Source of the DNA: UBA4735 sp035935465
GTDB taxonomy: Bacteria; Chloroflexota; Limnocylindria; P2-11E
Assembly: GCA_035935465.1 (NCBI GenBank)
Contig: DASYXA010000106.1
Location: 1-22,538 of the forward strand
Direction of reading: 5' to 3'
DNA: 22,538 nucleotides
Both the position numbers and the translations under genes were made by a program. This document shows positions 1-6,341 of the stretch, piece after piece. The stretch's first letter is position 1; each line of letters begins with the position of its first letter. The notes below the pieces were generated by a model. It did not search any database. It had not been told where the DNA came from and was given only the letters and a program-made list of their open reading frames with translations.

Positions 1-37
1 GGTGCCGGCGTTCACGTATCCGACCGCCTTCGCGAGC
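1..37. repeat. 37-bp exact copy of 358-394 at the window edge
   Basis: Bases 1-37 are identical to 358-394. On the minus strand both encode LAKAVGYVNAGT in the same frame, 119 codons apart. At 358-394 the peptide is in its normal family position (before CEFIVDANGEF). At 1-37 it follows SADYDPLLAK, where biotin carboxylases normally continue with a different, unrelated helix. It is most likely a contig-end assembly error seeded by the shared CTCGCGAAG. Confidence 0.85.
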
Positions 38-1173
38 AGCGGGTCGTAGTCCGCGCTGACGACGCTGCCCTCCTCGATCCCGGAATCGACCCGCACGCCC
101 TCCGGCCACTCGAGGCAGCCGATGCGGCCGGTCGATGGGAGGTAGCCGCTGGCCGGATCCTCCGCGTAGAGCCGTGCCTCGATCGCGTGCCCGCTCGGCT
201 TCGGGCCGATGGACAGGCGTTCGCCCATCGCGATCCGCAGCTGCTGCTCGACGAGATCGATGCCCCACACGAGCTCGGTGACCGGATGCTCCACCTGGAG
301 ACGGGCGTTGACCTCGAGGAAGAAGAACTCGCCGTTCGCGTCGACGATGAACTCGCAGGTGCCGGCGTTCACGTATCCGACCGCCTTCGCGAGCGCCACG
401 GCCGCGTCGCTCATCCGCGCGCGCAGGGTCGGAGCGATCGCCGGCGACGGGCATTCCTCGAGCACCTTCTGGTGCCGGCGCTGGGCCGAGCAGTCACGCT
501 CGCCGAGGGCGAGGACCGTACCGTGCGCGTCGGCGAGGATCTGGATCTCGACGTGGCGCGGCCGCTCGATCGCGCGCTCGAGGATCAGCCGCTCGTCGCC
601 GAAAGCGCCGCGCGCGGTCCGGCGCGCGCGCGCGAGCGCCTCGCGCAGGTCGGCCCCGCGCGCGACGAGCTGCATCCCGATCCCGCCGCCGCCCGCGGCG
701 GGCTTCAGCATCACCGGGTAGCCGATCCCCTCGGCCGCCGTGGCGAACGCCTCGTCCCGCTGGTCGGCGCCGCGGTAGCCGGGAAGGACCGGCACGCCGG
801 CCGCCTCGGCCGCCGCCTTGGCCTCGGCCTTGTCCCCGAGCCGGCGCAGCACGGCGGGGCTCGGCCCGACGAGCATCAGGCCCGCGGCGGCGACCGCATC
901 GGCGAACGCCGGCTGCTCCGAGAGGAATCCGTAGCCGGGGTGGATGAGCCGCGCATCGGTCTCGCGCGCGGCCGCGACGATGCTCGCGATGTTCAGGTAG
1001 GAGTCGCGCGCCGGCGCGGGCCCGATGCGGATCGCGCGATCGGCCTCGCGGACGAACGGCGCCGTGGCGTCGGCGTCCGAGTACACCGCGACCGTCGGCA
1101 GGCCCATCCGCTTCGCGGTACGAAACACGCGGCGCGCGATCTCGCCGCGGTTCGCGACGAGGACGGTCATCAT
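1..1173 (-). CDS. mccA: Biotin carboxylase subunit of an acyl-CoA carboxylase, probably methylcrotonyl-CoA carboxylase alpha chain (3' end outside window)
   Basis: Reading the minus strand from ATG 1173 gives a clear biotin carboxylase: N-terminus MMTVLVANRGEIARRVFRTA, then LIHPGYGFLSEQPAFA, the glycine-rich ATP-grasp loop KPAAGGGGIGMQ, the ERDCSAQRRHQKVLEECPS stretch, and the catalytic segment LEVNARLQVEHPVTELVWGID with its conserved Glu, Asn and Arg. These proteins use ATP and bicarbonate to carboxylate a biotin carried by the same or a partner protein. About 390 codons are present; the C-terminal end, including any biotinyl domain, lies outside. The leucine-degradation neighbours liuC and mccB, on the same strand upstream, favour the methylcrotonyl-CoA role, but propionyl- or acetyl-CoA carboxylase alpha chains look the same over this part. 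The last 12 codons (1-37) copy an internal segment and are suspect. No good ribosome site precedes the start, which faces azlC with a 9-bp gap. Confidence 0.9.
   Translation of the reverse strand, partial: MMTVLVANRGEIARRVFRTAKRMGLPTVAVYSDADATAPFVREADRAIRIGPAPARDSYLNIASIVAAARETDARLIHPGYGFLSEQPAFADAVAAAGLMLVGPSPAVLRRLGDKAEAKAAAEAAGVPVLPGYRGADQRDEAFATAAEGIGYPVMLKPAAGGGGIGMQLVARGADLREALARARRTARGAFGDERLILERAIERPRHVEIQILADAHGTVLALGERDCSAQRRHQKVLEECPSPAIAPTLRARMSDAAVALAKAVGYVNAGTCEFIVDANGEFFFLEVNARLQVEHPVTELVWGIDLVEQQLRIAMGERLSIGPKPSGHAIEARLYAEDPASGYLPSTGRIGCLEWPEGVRVDSGIEEGSVVSADYDPLLAKAVGYVNAGT
358..394. repeat. Internal, authentic copy of the 37-bp repeat
   Basis: This is the partner of the copy at 1-37. 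Here the encoded peptide VALAKAVGYVNAGTCEF sits in the expected context of the biotin carboxylase fold, so this copy is taken as the genuine one. Confidence 0.85.
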
Positions 1174-1182
1174 GGGGACAGA

Positions 1183-1860
1183 TTGTCACCGCAACGCGCG
1201 GCGCTCGTCGAAGGCTGGCCGGTCCTCACCTCGGTCGTCGTGGTCGGGATCCCGTTCGGGATCGTGGCCCGGCAGTCCGGCCTCTCGCCCGCGGAGGTCA
1301 TGGCGATGAGCCTCTTCGTCTTCGCGGGCGCCTCGCAGCTCGCGATGGTCCAGCTGTTCAAGGACGGCGTCGCCTGGCCACTCATTGTCGCGACCGTCCT
1401 GCTCATCAACCTGCGCCATGTGCTCATGGCCGCGGCGCTCCGTCCGTACGTCGCGCGGGTGTCCGTGGCCAAACGCCTCGCGGCCGCCTACGTCCTCACC
1501 GACGAGGCATTCGCGATGGCCATCGGCTGGTTCCGCCGCGGCCGGACGGAGATCGCGTACTACGCGACCTTCGCCGTCGCCCTGTACGCGTTGTGGAACA
1601 CGGCGACCGTCGTCGGGATGCTCCTCGGCCCGTCGATCGGCGAGCCCCGGCGCTTCGGCGTGGACTTCGCGATCACCGCGACGTTCATCGCGATCGTCGT
1701 GGTCGGCGTCCGCCGGCGCTCCGACGCGATCGTCGCTCTGACCGCCGCCGTCATGGCCTCGCTGCTCGCGTACCTCGGCGCGTCGGTCGTCGCGGTCGTG
1801 ACCGCGGGTGCCGTCGCGCCGCTGCTCGTGCTGTTCTCGCCTGACGAGGCCACCACCTGA
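1183..1860 (+). CDS. azlC: AzlC-family branched-chain amino acid exporter, large subunit
   Basis: The encoded protein of about 225 residues is hydrophobic almost throughout and matches AzlC/YgaZ: an N-terminal VVVVGIPFGIVARQSGLSP, the family segment SLFVFAGASQLAMVQLF, and INLRHVLMAAALRPY with the conserved Asn-Leu-Arg-His. Together with AzlD/YgaH, AzlC proteins export valine, leucine, isoleucine or toxic analogues through the cytoplasmic membrane. I chose TTG 1183 because GGGGA lies 5 nt upstream and the frame gives the family-typical length. The frame stays open upstream to 187, but that part is only the antisense shadow of the carboxylase. The start lies 9 bp from the divergent mccA start, so both genes must share very compact control sequences. 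Confidence 0.85.
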   Translation: MSPQRAALVEGWPVLTSVVVVGIPFGIVARQSGLSPAEVMAMSLFVFAGASQLAMVQLFKDGVAWPLIVATVLLINLRHVLMAAALRPYVARVSVAKRLAAAYVLTDEAFAMAIGWFRRGRTEIAYYATFAVALYALWNTATVVGMLLGPSIGEPRRFGVDFAITATFIAIVVVGVRRRSDAIVALTAAVMASLLAYLGASVVAVVTAGAVAPLLVLFSPDEATT

Positions 1861-2165
1861 CCTGGCTGGCGATCGCAGGCTCGGCCGTCGCGACGTACCT
1901 CGTGCGCGCGTTCGCGTTCGCGTTCGCCCTTCCGACGACACTGCCCCGGCCCATCGCGCGCTACCTGGACGCGCTGCCCGCCGCGATCATCGCCGCACTT
2001 GCGGGGCCGGCGGTCCTCGTGCCGGGCGGTGGCCTGACGCGGGGGCCCGAGCTCGCCGCGGCGCTCGTGGTCATCGGGATCGTCGGGTGGCGGCGGAACC
2101 TGCTCGCCGGCGTGCTCGCGGGGGTCGCGGTCGTCGCGCTCCTGCGCCTAGCTCTGGCGGCGTGA
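1857..2165 (+). CDS. azlD: AzlD-family branched-chain amino acid exporter, small subunit (probable CTG start)
   Basis: This 102-codon frame follows azlC directly. Its N-terminus LTWLAIAGSAVATYLVRAFA matches the start of AzlD proteins (Thr-Trp-Leu, then Thr-Tyr-Leu-Val-Arg-Ala), and the rest contains further hydrophobic segments ending in LLRLALAA. The frame has a stop at 1842-1844 and no ATG, GTG or TTG before GTG 1902, which would remove the conserved first helix. CTG 1857 overlaps the azlC stop as CTGA and has GAGG 7 nt upstream, so translation by CTG with coupling to azlC is the best reading. Its 3' end overlaps the convergent liuC-like gene by 18 bp. A CTG start is unusual; GTG 1902 is the fallback. 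Confidence 0.75.
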   Translation: MTWLAIAGSAVATYLVRAFAFAFALPTTLPRPIARYLDALPAAIIAALAGPAVLVPGGGLTRGPELAAALVVIGIVGWRRNLLAGVLAGVAVVALLRLALAA

Positions 2166-2942
2166 GCCGCCGAGCCACCGCGGCGCGCGCTTCTCGAGGA
2201 ACGCGCGCATCCCGTCCTGCCCTTCGGCGCTCACCCGCACGGAGGCGATGCGCTCCACCGTGAGATCGCGCACCTCCGCCGGCGTGCGGCCGGCGACGTC
2301 GCGCACGAGGCGCTTGGCCGCGTTCACCGCCTCCGGACCGCCGGAGAGGATGGCGTCGACGAACCGCCCGATCTCCGGATCGAGCTGGCCTTCGTCGACG
2401 ACGCTGTGCACGAGCCCCGTCTCGAACGCGCGGTGCGAGTCGAACCGGATGCCGGTCGTGAACGCCGCGGTCGCGAAGCTCAGGCCGACCTTGCGGACTA
2501 CGTACGGCGAGACGACCGCCGGCAGGATCCCGAGGCGGACCTCGGTGAACGCGAACGTCGCGGCCTCGACCGCGACCGCGATGTCCGCCATCGCGACGAG
2601 ACCCGCGCCGCCACCGATCGCGGCGCCCTGGATCCGCGCGATGAGCGGCATCGGGAGCGCGTCGAGCTTCGCGAAGAGGTCCGCGAGCGCGCCCGAGTCC
2701 GCGAGGTTCTCCTCGAGGGTGTAGCCGGCCATCGACCGCATCCAGGCCAGATCGGCTCCGGCGCAGAAGGTGTCGCCCTCGCTCCCGAGCACGACGCAGC
2801 GCGCGTCGGCCGGCACCGCCTCCACGGCGTGGGTGAGCTGCGCGATGAGCTCCGCGTCGAACGCGTTCTTCCGGTCCGCCCGCGCGATGGTGATGCGGGC
2901 GACCCGCCGCTCGTCGACCGAGAGGCGGGTCAGCTCCACCAC
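2148..2942 (-). CDS. liuC: Enoyl-CoA hydratase/isomerase family protein, probably methylglutaconyl-CoA hydratase
   Basis: The protein is a crotonase: VARITIARADRKNAFDAELI near the N-terminus, the oxyanion-hole segments DTFCAGADLAWMRSM and IQGAAIGGGAGLVAMADIAV, then FAFTEVRLGILPAVVSPYVV with a candidate catalytic Glu. It ends with the usual GPEAVNAAKRLV and C-terminal helices. The AxADLxWM pattern and the position between the two methylcrotonyl-CoA carboxylase genes suggest hydration of 3-methylglutaconyl-CoA in leucine breakdown. The start is uncertain. GTG 2942 gives the usual length (about 264 residues) and leaves room for the toxin-antitoxin promoter; ATG 3017 would add 25 residues without crotonase similarity. 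The 3' end overlaps azlD. Confidence 0.85.
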   Translation of the reverse strand: MVELTRLSVDERRVARITIARADRKNAFDAELIAQLTHAVEAVPADARCVVLGSEGDTFCAGADLAWMRSMAGYTLEENLADSGALADLFAKLDALPMPLIARIQGAAIGGGAGLVAMADIAVAVEAATFAFTEVRLGILPAVVSPYVVRKVGLSFATAAFTTGIRFDSHRAFETGLVHSVVDEGQLDPEIGRFVDAILSGGPEAVNAAKRLVRDVAGRTPAEVRDLTVERIASVRVSAEGQDGMRAFLEKRAPRWLGGSRRQS

Positions 2943-3003
2943 GTCATCACCGGAGCCGAACGATAGGCCCCGCTGGCCGGTGGGCTGGACCTGGTGGCCG
3001 ACC

Positions 3004-3020
3004 TCATACTTCGTCATACT
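3004..3020 (+). promoter_or_regulatory. Direct-repeat operator and -10 element of the toxin-antitoxin pair
   Basis: TCATACT occurs twice with a 10-bp period (3004-3010 and 3014-3020), that is, on the same face of the helix, just before GTG 3028. CATACT 3015-3020 resembles a -10 box and would start transcription at about 3027-3028, giving a leaderless mRNA. Ribbon-helix-helix antitoxins commonly bind such short phased repeats in their own promoter. No convincing -35 is seen. Confidence 0.5.
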
Positions 3021-3027
3021 GCGTCTG

Positions 3028-3294
3028 GTGAGCAAGCGGGTGACGATCAGCCTGTCCGACGAGATGTACCGACGGATCGAACGGGCTCGCAAGGCCGCCA
3101 AGCGCGACCGCAGCAGCTTCGTGCAGGAGGCGGTCGAGCAGCGACTCGCCGCGGAGGAGCGTGCGGAGCGTGATGCCGCCTACATTCGCGGCTACACCGA
3201 GGTGCCCGAGACGGACGAGGAGTTCGCCTTCAGCGACGCGGCGGCTCGCGAGAGCTTCCGCCGCCTGGACGCCGACGAGGCGGGCGAGACCTGA
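3028..3294 (+). CDS. Ribbon-helix-helix (CopG/MazE-like) antitoxin
   Basis: The 88-residue product begins VSKRVTISLSDEMYRRIERA, a classic ribbon-helix-helix DNA-binding domain: one beta strand, then two helices including RDRSSFVQEAVEQRLA. It ends in a charged, acidic tail (ETDEEFAFSDAAARESFRRL) of the kind that wraps and inhibits a toxin. Start GTG 3028 follows the repeat operator and gives the strand-forming VTISL at the expected distance from the N-terminus. The following gene encodes a MazF-type toxin and overlaps the stop by 4 nt, so the two form a type II toxin-antitoxin operon, likely autoregulated by this protein. It is inserted between liuC and mccB on the opposite strand. Confidence 0.8.
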   Translation: MSKRVTISLSDEMYRRIERARKAAKRDRSSFVQEAVEQRLAAEERAERDAAYIRGYTEVPETDEEFAFSDAAARESFRRLDADEAGET

Positions 3295-3623
3295 GCCCGC
3301 GGCCGGAGCTCCATCGCGGAGAGGTCTGGTGGGCGACGCTCGCACCGCCGAACAAGACGCGTCCGGTCGTGCTCGTGTCGCGCGAGGCGGCCTACCGGGT
3401 CCGCTCGCACCTGACGATCGTGCCGGTGACGACCAGGATCCGCCGGGTCCCGACGCGCGTGCCGGTCGGCCCGCGACAGGGACTCGACCGCGATGGCTTC
3501 GTGAACTGCGATGAAGTGGACACGATCCGCCAGGATCAGCTCATCGAGCGGATCGGGGCGCTCGACCCGTCGACGCTGGCGGAGGTGGACGACGCGCTGC
3601 GCTTCTCGCTGGGCCTCGAGTAG
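3291..3623 (+). CDS. mazF: MazF/PemK-family endoribonuclease toxin (probable CTG start)
   Basis: The 110-codon product shows the MazF/PemK fold: N-terminal HRGEVWWATLAPPNKTRPVV with the Arg-Gly-Glu-Val-Trp-Trp signature, LTIVPVTTRIRRVPTRVPVG in the beta barrel, and the family segment FVNCDEVDTIRQDQLIERIG. MazF toxins cleave mRNA or other RNA at short single-stranded sequences. The conserved N-terminus begins well upstream of GTG 3369, and no ATG, GTG or TTG occurs in frame for at least 60 nt before 3291. CTG 3291, which overlaps the antitoxin stop as CTGA, is therefore the likely start. The stop lies 3 bp from the end of the convergent mccB. The target site cannot be predicted. Confidence 0.8.
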   Translation: MSPRPELHRGEVWWATLAPPNKTRPVVLVSREAAYRVRSHLTIVPVTTRIRRVPTRVPVGPRQGLDRDGFVNCDEVDTIRQDQLIERIGALDPSTLAEVDDALRFSLGLE

Positions 3624-3626
3624 CGA

Positions 3627-5213
3627 CTACATCCGGAAGATGCCGTAGCGCGGCTCGCCGATCGGGGCGTGCCGCGCGGCGGCGAGACCGAGCGCGAGCA
3701 CCGCGCGCGTGTCCAGGGGGTCGATGACCCCGTCGTCCCACAGACGCGCCGTCGAGTAGTAGGGCGAGCCCTGGGTCTCGTACTGGGCGCGGATCTTCGC
3801 CTTGAAATCGTCGCGCGCCCGGTCACCGTCGAACGTGCCGACGAGCGAGAGGACCGTCGCGGCCTGCTCGCCGCCCATGACGCTGATCCGCGCGTTCGGC
3901 CACATCCAGAGCTGCCGCGGGCCGTACGCCCGCCCGCACATCCCGTAGTTCCCGGCGCCGAAGCTGCCGCCGATGATCACCGTGAACTTCGGGACGGCGG
4001 CGCATGCGACCGCGGTGACCATCTTCGCGCCGTCCTTGGCGATCCCACCCTCCTCGTACTCCCTGCCGACCATGAAGCCCGCGATGTTCTGGAGGAACAC
4101 GAGCGGCACCTTGCGTTGGTCGCAGAGCTGGATGAAGTGCGCGGCCTTGCGGGCGGACTCGCTGAACAGGATCCCGTTGTTCGCGACGATGCCGACCCTG
4201 AAGCCCATGATCCGGCCGAAGCCGCAGACCAGCGTGTCGCCGTAGAGCGCCTTGAACTCCGTGAACTTCGAGCCGTCGACGAGCCGCACGATCACCTCGT
4301 GCACGTCGTACGGCGTGCGCGTGTCCGCGGGCACGATCGCGTAGAGGTCCGCGGGGTCGTGGGCCGGCGCCTCCGGCGCCGTGAGGTCGTCGCCCCAGTG
4401 GAGCTCCTGCGGCCCGAGGTGCGAGACGATCTCGCGCGCGAGCGCGAGCGCGTGCCCGTCGTCGAGCGCGTAGTGGTCGACCACGCCGCTCTTGCGCGCG
4501 TGCACGTCCGCGCCGCCGAGGTCCTCGGCGCTGACCTCTTCGCCGGTCGCGGCCTTCACGAGCGGCGGGCCGCCGAGGAAGATCGTGCCCTGGCCCTTCA
4601 CGATGATCGTCTCGTCGCTCATCGCCGGGACGTACGCCCCGCCCGCGGTCGAGCTCCCCATGACGACCGCGAGCTGCGCGATGCCGAGCGACGACATCCG
4701 GGCCTGGTTGTAGAAGATCCGGCCGAAGTGCTCGCGGTCCGGGAACACCTCATCCTGCCGCGGCAGGAACGCGCCACCCGAGTCGACGAGGTAGAGGCAG
4801 GGGAGCCGGTTCTCGAGCGCGATCTCCAGCGCGCGCAGGTGCTTCGTCACGGTCAGCGGGTAGTAGGTGCCGCCCTTCACCGTCGCGTCGTTCGCGACGA
4901 TGACGCACTCGCGCTCCGCCACACGCCCGATGCCGGTCACGATGCCTGCGGCCGGCGCGTCGTTGTCGTAGAGGTCGAGCGCCGCGAGCGGGGCGATCTC
5001 GAGGAACGGCGAGCCCGGATCGAGCAGCCGCTCGACGCGCTCGCGCGCGAGGAGCTTGCCCGCCGTGGTGTGCTTCGCGCGCGCCTTCTCCGGCCCGCCC
5101 TGGCGGACGGCATCGAGCTTCTTGTGCAGGTCGGCGACCAGCGCGCTCATCGAATCGCGGTTCGCCTTCGCCTGCGCCGAACCGCGATCGAACGACGACG
5201 AGAGCACGGCCAT
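3627..5213 (-). CDS. mccB: Methylcrotonyl-CoA carboxylase beta subunit (carboxyltransferase)
   Basis: The 528-residue product has the usual length and motifs of MccB/LiuB: ARERVERLLDPGSPFLEI, VKGGTYYPLTVTKHLRALEI, YLVDSGGAFLPRQDEVFPDR followed by EHFGRIFYNQARMS, VVMGSSTAGGAYVPAMSDET, and the C-terminal FGAGNYGMCGRAYGPRQLWM and ISVMGGEQAA. It moves the carboxyl group from carboxybiotin to 3-methylcrotonyl-CoA, the fourth step of leucine degradation, in complex with the biotin carboxylase chain (mccA at the left edge). Start ATG 5213 lies 9 nt from a TAGCAT -10-like box and has no ribosome site, suggesting a nearly leaderless mRNA. Unlike compact liu operons, it is separated from liuC by the plus-strand toxin-antitoxin pair. 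Confidence 0.95.
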   Translation of the reverse strand: MAVLSSSFDRGSAQAKANRDSMSALVADLHKKLDAVRQGGPEKARAKHTTAGKLLARERVERLLDPGSPFLEIAPLAALDLYDNDAPAAGIVTGIGRVAERECVIVANDATVKGGTYYPLTVTKHLRALEIALENRLPCLYLVDSGGAFLPRQDEVFPDREHFGRIFYNQARMSSLGIAQLAVVMGSSTAGGAYVPAMSDETIIVKGQGTIFLGGPPLVKAATGEEVSAEDLGGADVHARKSGVVDHYALDDGHALALAREIVSHLGPQELHWGDDLTAPEAPAHDPADLYAIVPADTRTPYDVHEVIVRLVDGSKFTEFKALYGDTLVCGFGRIMGFRVGIVANNGILFSESARKAAHFIQLCDQRKVPLVFLQNIAGFMVGREYEEGGIAKDGAKMVTAVACAAVPKFTVIIGGSFGAGNYGMCGRAYGPRQLWMWPNARISVMGGEQAATVLSLVGTFDGDRARDDFKAKIRAQYETQGSPYYSTARLWDDGVIDPLDTRAVLALGLAAARHAPIGEPRYGIFRM

Positions 5214-5222
5214 CAGTGGCCG

Positions 5223-5232
5223 ATGCTAAACT
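5223..5232. promoter_or_regulatory. Overlapping divergent -10 elements for mccB and tRNA-Arg
   Basis: TAGCAT on the minus strand (5228 to 5223) lies 9 nt before the mccB ATG. TAAACT on the plus strand (5227-5232) lies 13 nt before the tRNA. The two boxes overlap by 2 bp, so the two transcripts probably compete for polymerase. Neither has a recognisable -35 box, so this is tentative. Confidence 0.4.
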
Positions 5233-5245
5233 TGAGTCTCCGCGC

Positions 5246-5319
5246 GCGCCTGTAGCTCAGTTGGATAGAGCGCAACGCTACGAACGTTGAGGTCGGGGGT
5301 TCGAGCCCCTCCAGGCGTA
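5246..5319 (+). tRNA. tRNA-Arg (anticodon ACG)
   Basis: The sequence folds into a complete cloverleaf. The acceptor stem is GCGCCTG with CAGGCGT (G-U at the first pair). The D-arm is GCTC/GAGC with the AGTTGGATA loop. The anticodon arm is CAACG/CGTTG with the loop CTACGAA, anticodon ACG at 5280-5282. The T-arm is GGGGG/CCCTC with loop TTCGAGC, and A73 is at 5319. The following bases are CCG, so the CCA end must be added after transcription. The ACG anticodon would be edited to ICG and read CGU, CGC and CGA, major arginine codons in this DNA. Confidence 0.95.
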
Positions 5320-5636
5320 CCGCCCACCTGTCGAGTGACACCGAGACGATCTGCTCGCCGCGCACAATATGTGTCTACGGTCTCAGCACTTCAGCAGGAG
5401 CCGACCCTGCTCGCGCTAGCTTTGCGCGGTGCCGGCAACGCCAGAGCATGGACTGACTCGTTACCCTCGGGCCGAAGTGAGAAGCGCACGTCAGGGTCGG
5501 CGCGCGACCCTGGGAGCCGCGTGACGAACGCGGACTGTCTCAAGCACAGCTCGGGTGCCCGGCCCTCACCCCTTGCACCAATGTGTCGCACGGAGGCGAC
5601 CCGCCGGCGTCAGCGTCCGGTCAGGCGGAGCCGACC
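5320..5636 (+). other. 317-bp non-coding stretch between tRNA-Arg and the accessory cluster
   Basis: No frame in this stretch has a plausible start, ribosome site and protein-like composition. It holds the hairpin at 5492-5512. The last 10 bases of the tRNA region (CCAGGCGTAC, 5311-5320) reappear just beyond this stretch at 5667-5676, which is too short to call an attachment site. I see no integrase. Confidence 0.5.
5492..5512 (+). other. Perfect 8-bp stem-loop
   Basis: CAGGGTCG, a 5-base loop (GCGCG) and CGACCCTG form a strong hairpin in the spacer after the tRNA gene. No T-run follows, so it is not a standard intrinsic terminator; it may end or process the tRNA transcript or be structural only. 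Confidence 0.4.
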
Positions 5637-6341
5637 GTGACGTCGCGATCAAAAGACCCTCAATCACCAGGCGTACGCGTTCAGGATCTCGGCCGACGGT
5701 ACCGCAGCGGCGACGGCTGGGTCGACGCGGTCCGCGGCGTATCGCTGGAGGTCCCAAGGGGTGCGTTCGTTAGCGTCGTCGGGCCGTCGGGATCGGGCAA
5801 GTCGACGCTCCTGAGTCTGATCGGCGGTCTCGATCGGCCGACGACCGGCGCGGTCCACGTCGATGGACAGGATCTTTCGCGGCTGACGTCGGGGGAACTC
5901 GCGCGCTTTCGACAGCGGAGCGTTGGCTTCATCTTTCAGTCGTTCCGCCTGCTGCCGCATCTCACCGCCGTCGAGAACGTCGCGCTGCCTCGCGTGCTCG
6001 CTGGAGCCGGGACGACGGACTCCACGCAGCGGGCAGAGACCCTCCTCTCCCGTATGGGGCTCGCGGCACGGATCGCCCACCGGCCCTCACGGCTCTCCGC
6101 AGGCGAGCAGCAGCGCGTCGCCATCGCGCGGGCTCTGGCGAATGAGCCACAGGTGCTGCTTGCAGACGAGCCGACCGGCAACCTCGATTCCGATTCGGCG
6201 GCAGCGTTTCTTGAACTGCTCGAGGAGATCCGCGTCGAGCGGTCGCTCACGGTTATCGTGGCGACGCACGACCCGGACGTGGCCCGTCGTGCGGACCACC
6301 TTGTCCATTTGCGCTCCGGCCGAATCGCGGCGCAGGCGTGA
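5637..6341 (+). CDS. ABC transporter ATP-binding protein, LolD/MacB-like
   Basis: The product has all ABC ATPase motifs in order: Walker A GPSGSGKST, Q-loop FIFQSFRLLPHLTAVENV, signature LSAGEQQRVAIARAL (an Ala in place of the common second Gly of LSGGE), Walker B VLLADEPTGNLD and the H-loop ATHD. The FQSF-LLPHLTAVENV and DEPTGNLD wording is typical of the LolD/MacB/FtsE group, which works by pushing periplasmic or extracytoplasmic substrates rather than importing. I chose GTG 5637, which has GGAG 6 nt upstream and gives 234 residues, the family size; GTG 5583 would add an 18-residue unstructured leader. It overlaps the permease by 4 nt (GTGA), so the two are co-translated. It is the first gene of the cluster beyond the tRNA. 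Confidence 0.9.
   Translation: MTSRSKDPQSPGVRVQDLGRRYRSGDGWVDAVRGVSLEVPRGAFVSVVGPSGSGKSTLLSLIGGLDRPTTGAVHVDGQDLSRLTSGELARFRQRSVGFIFQSFRLLPHLTAVENVALPRVLAGAGTTDSTQRAETLLSRMGLAARIAHRPSRLSAGEQQRVAIARALANEPQVLLADEPTGNLDSDSAAAFLELLEEIRVERSLTVIVATHDPDVARRADHLVHLRSGRIAAQA

Noticed and set aside
187..1182. Plus-strand frame open for 332 codons upstream of azlC, as if a fusion protein
   Set aside because: It is the antisense shadow of the biotin carboxylase, which has full family motifs on the minus strand; the Arg/Asp/Glu-rich translation is typical of GC-rich shadows.
3669..5255. 528-codon plus-strand frame opposite mccB, running into the tRNA
   Set aside because: The translation is low-complexity Arg/Val/Glu/Asp, and the minus strand encodes an unmistakable carboxyltransferase.
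5311..5676. CCAGGCGTAC at the tRNA end and again at 5667 as attachment-site repeats of an integrated element
   Set aside because: Ten bases is too short to call, the second copy lies within the ABC ATPase coding region, and there is no integrase.
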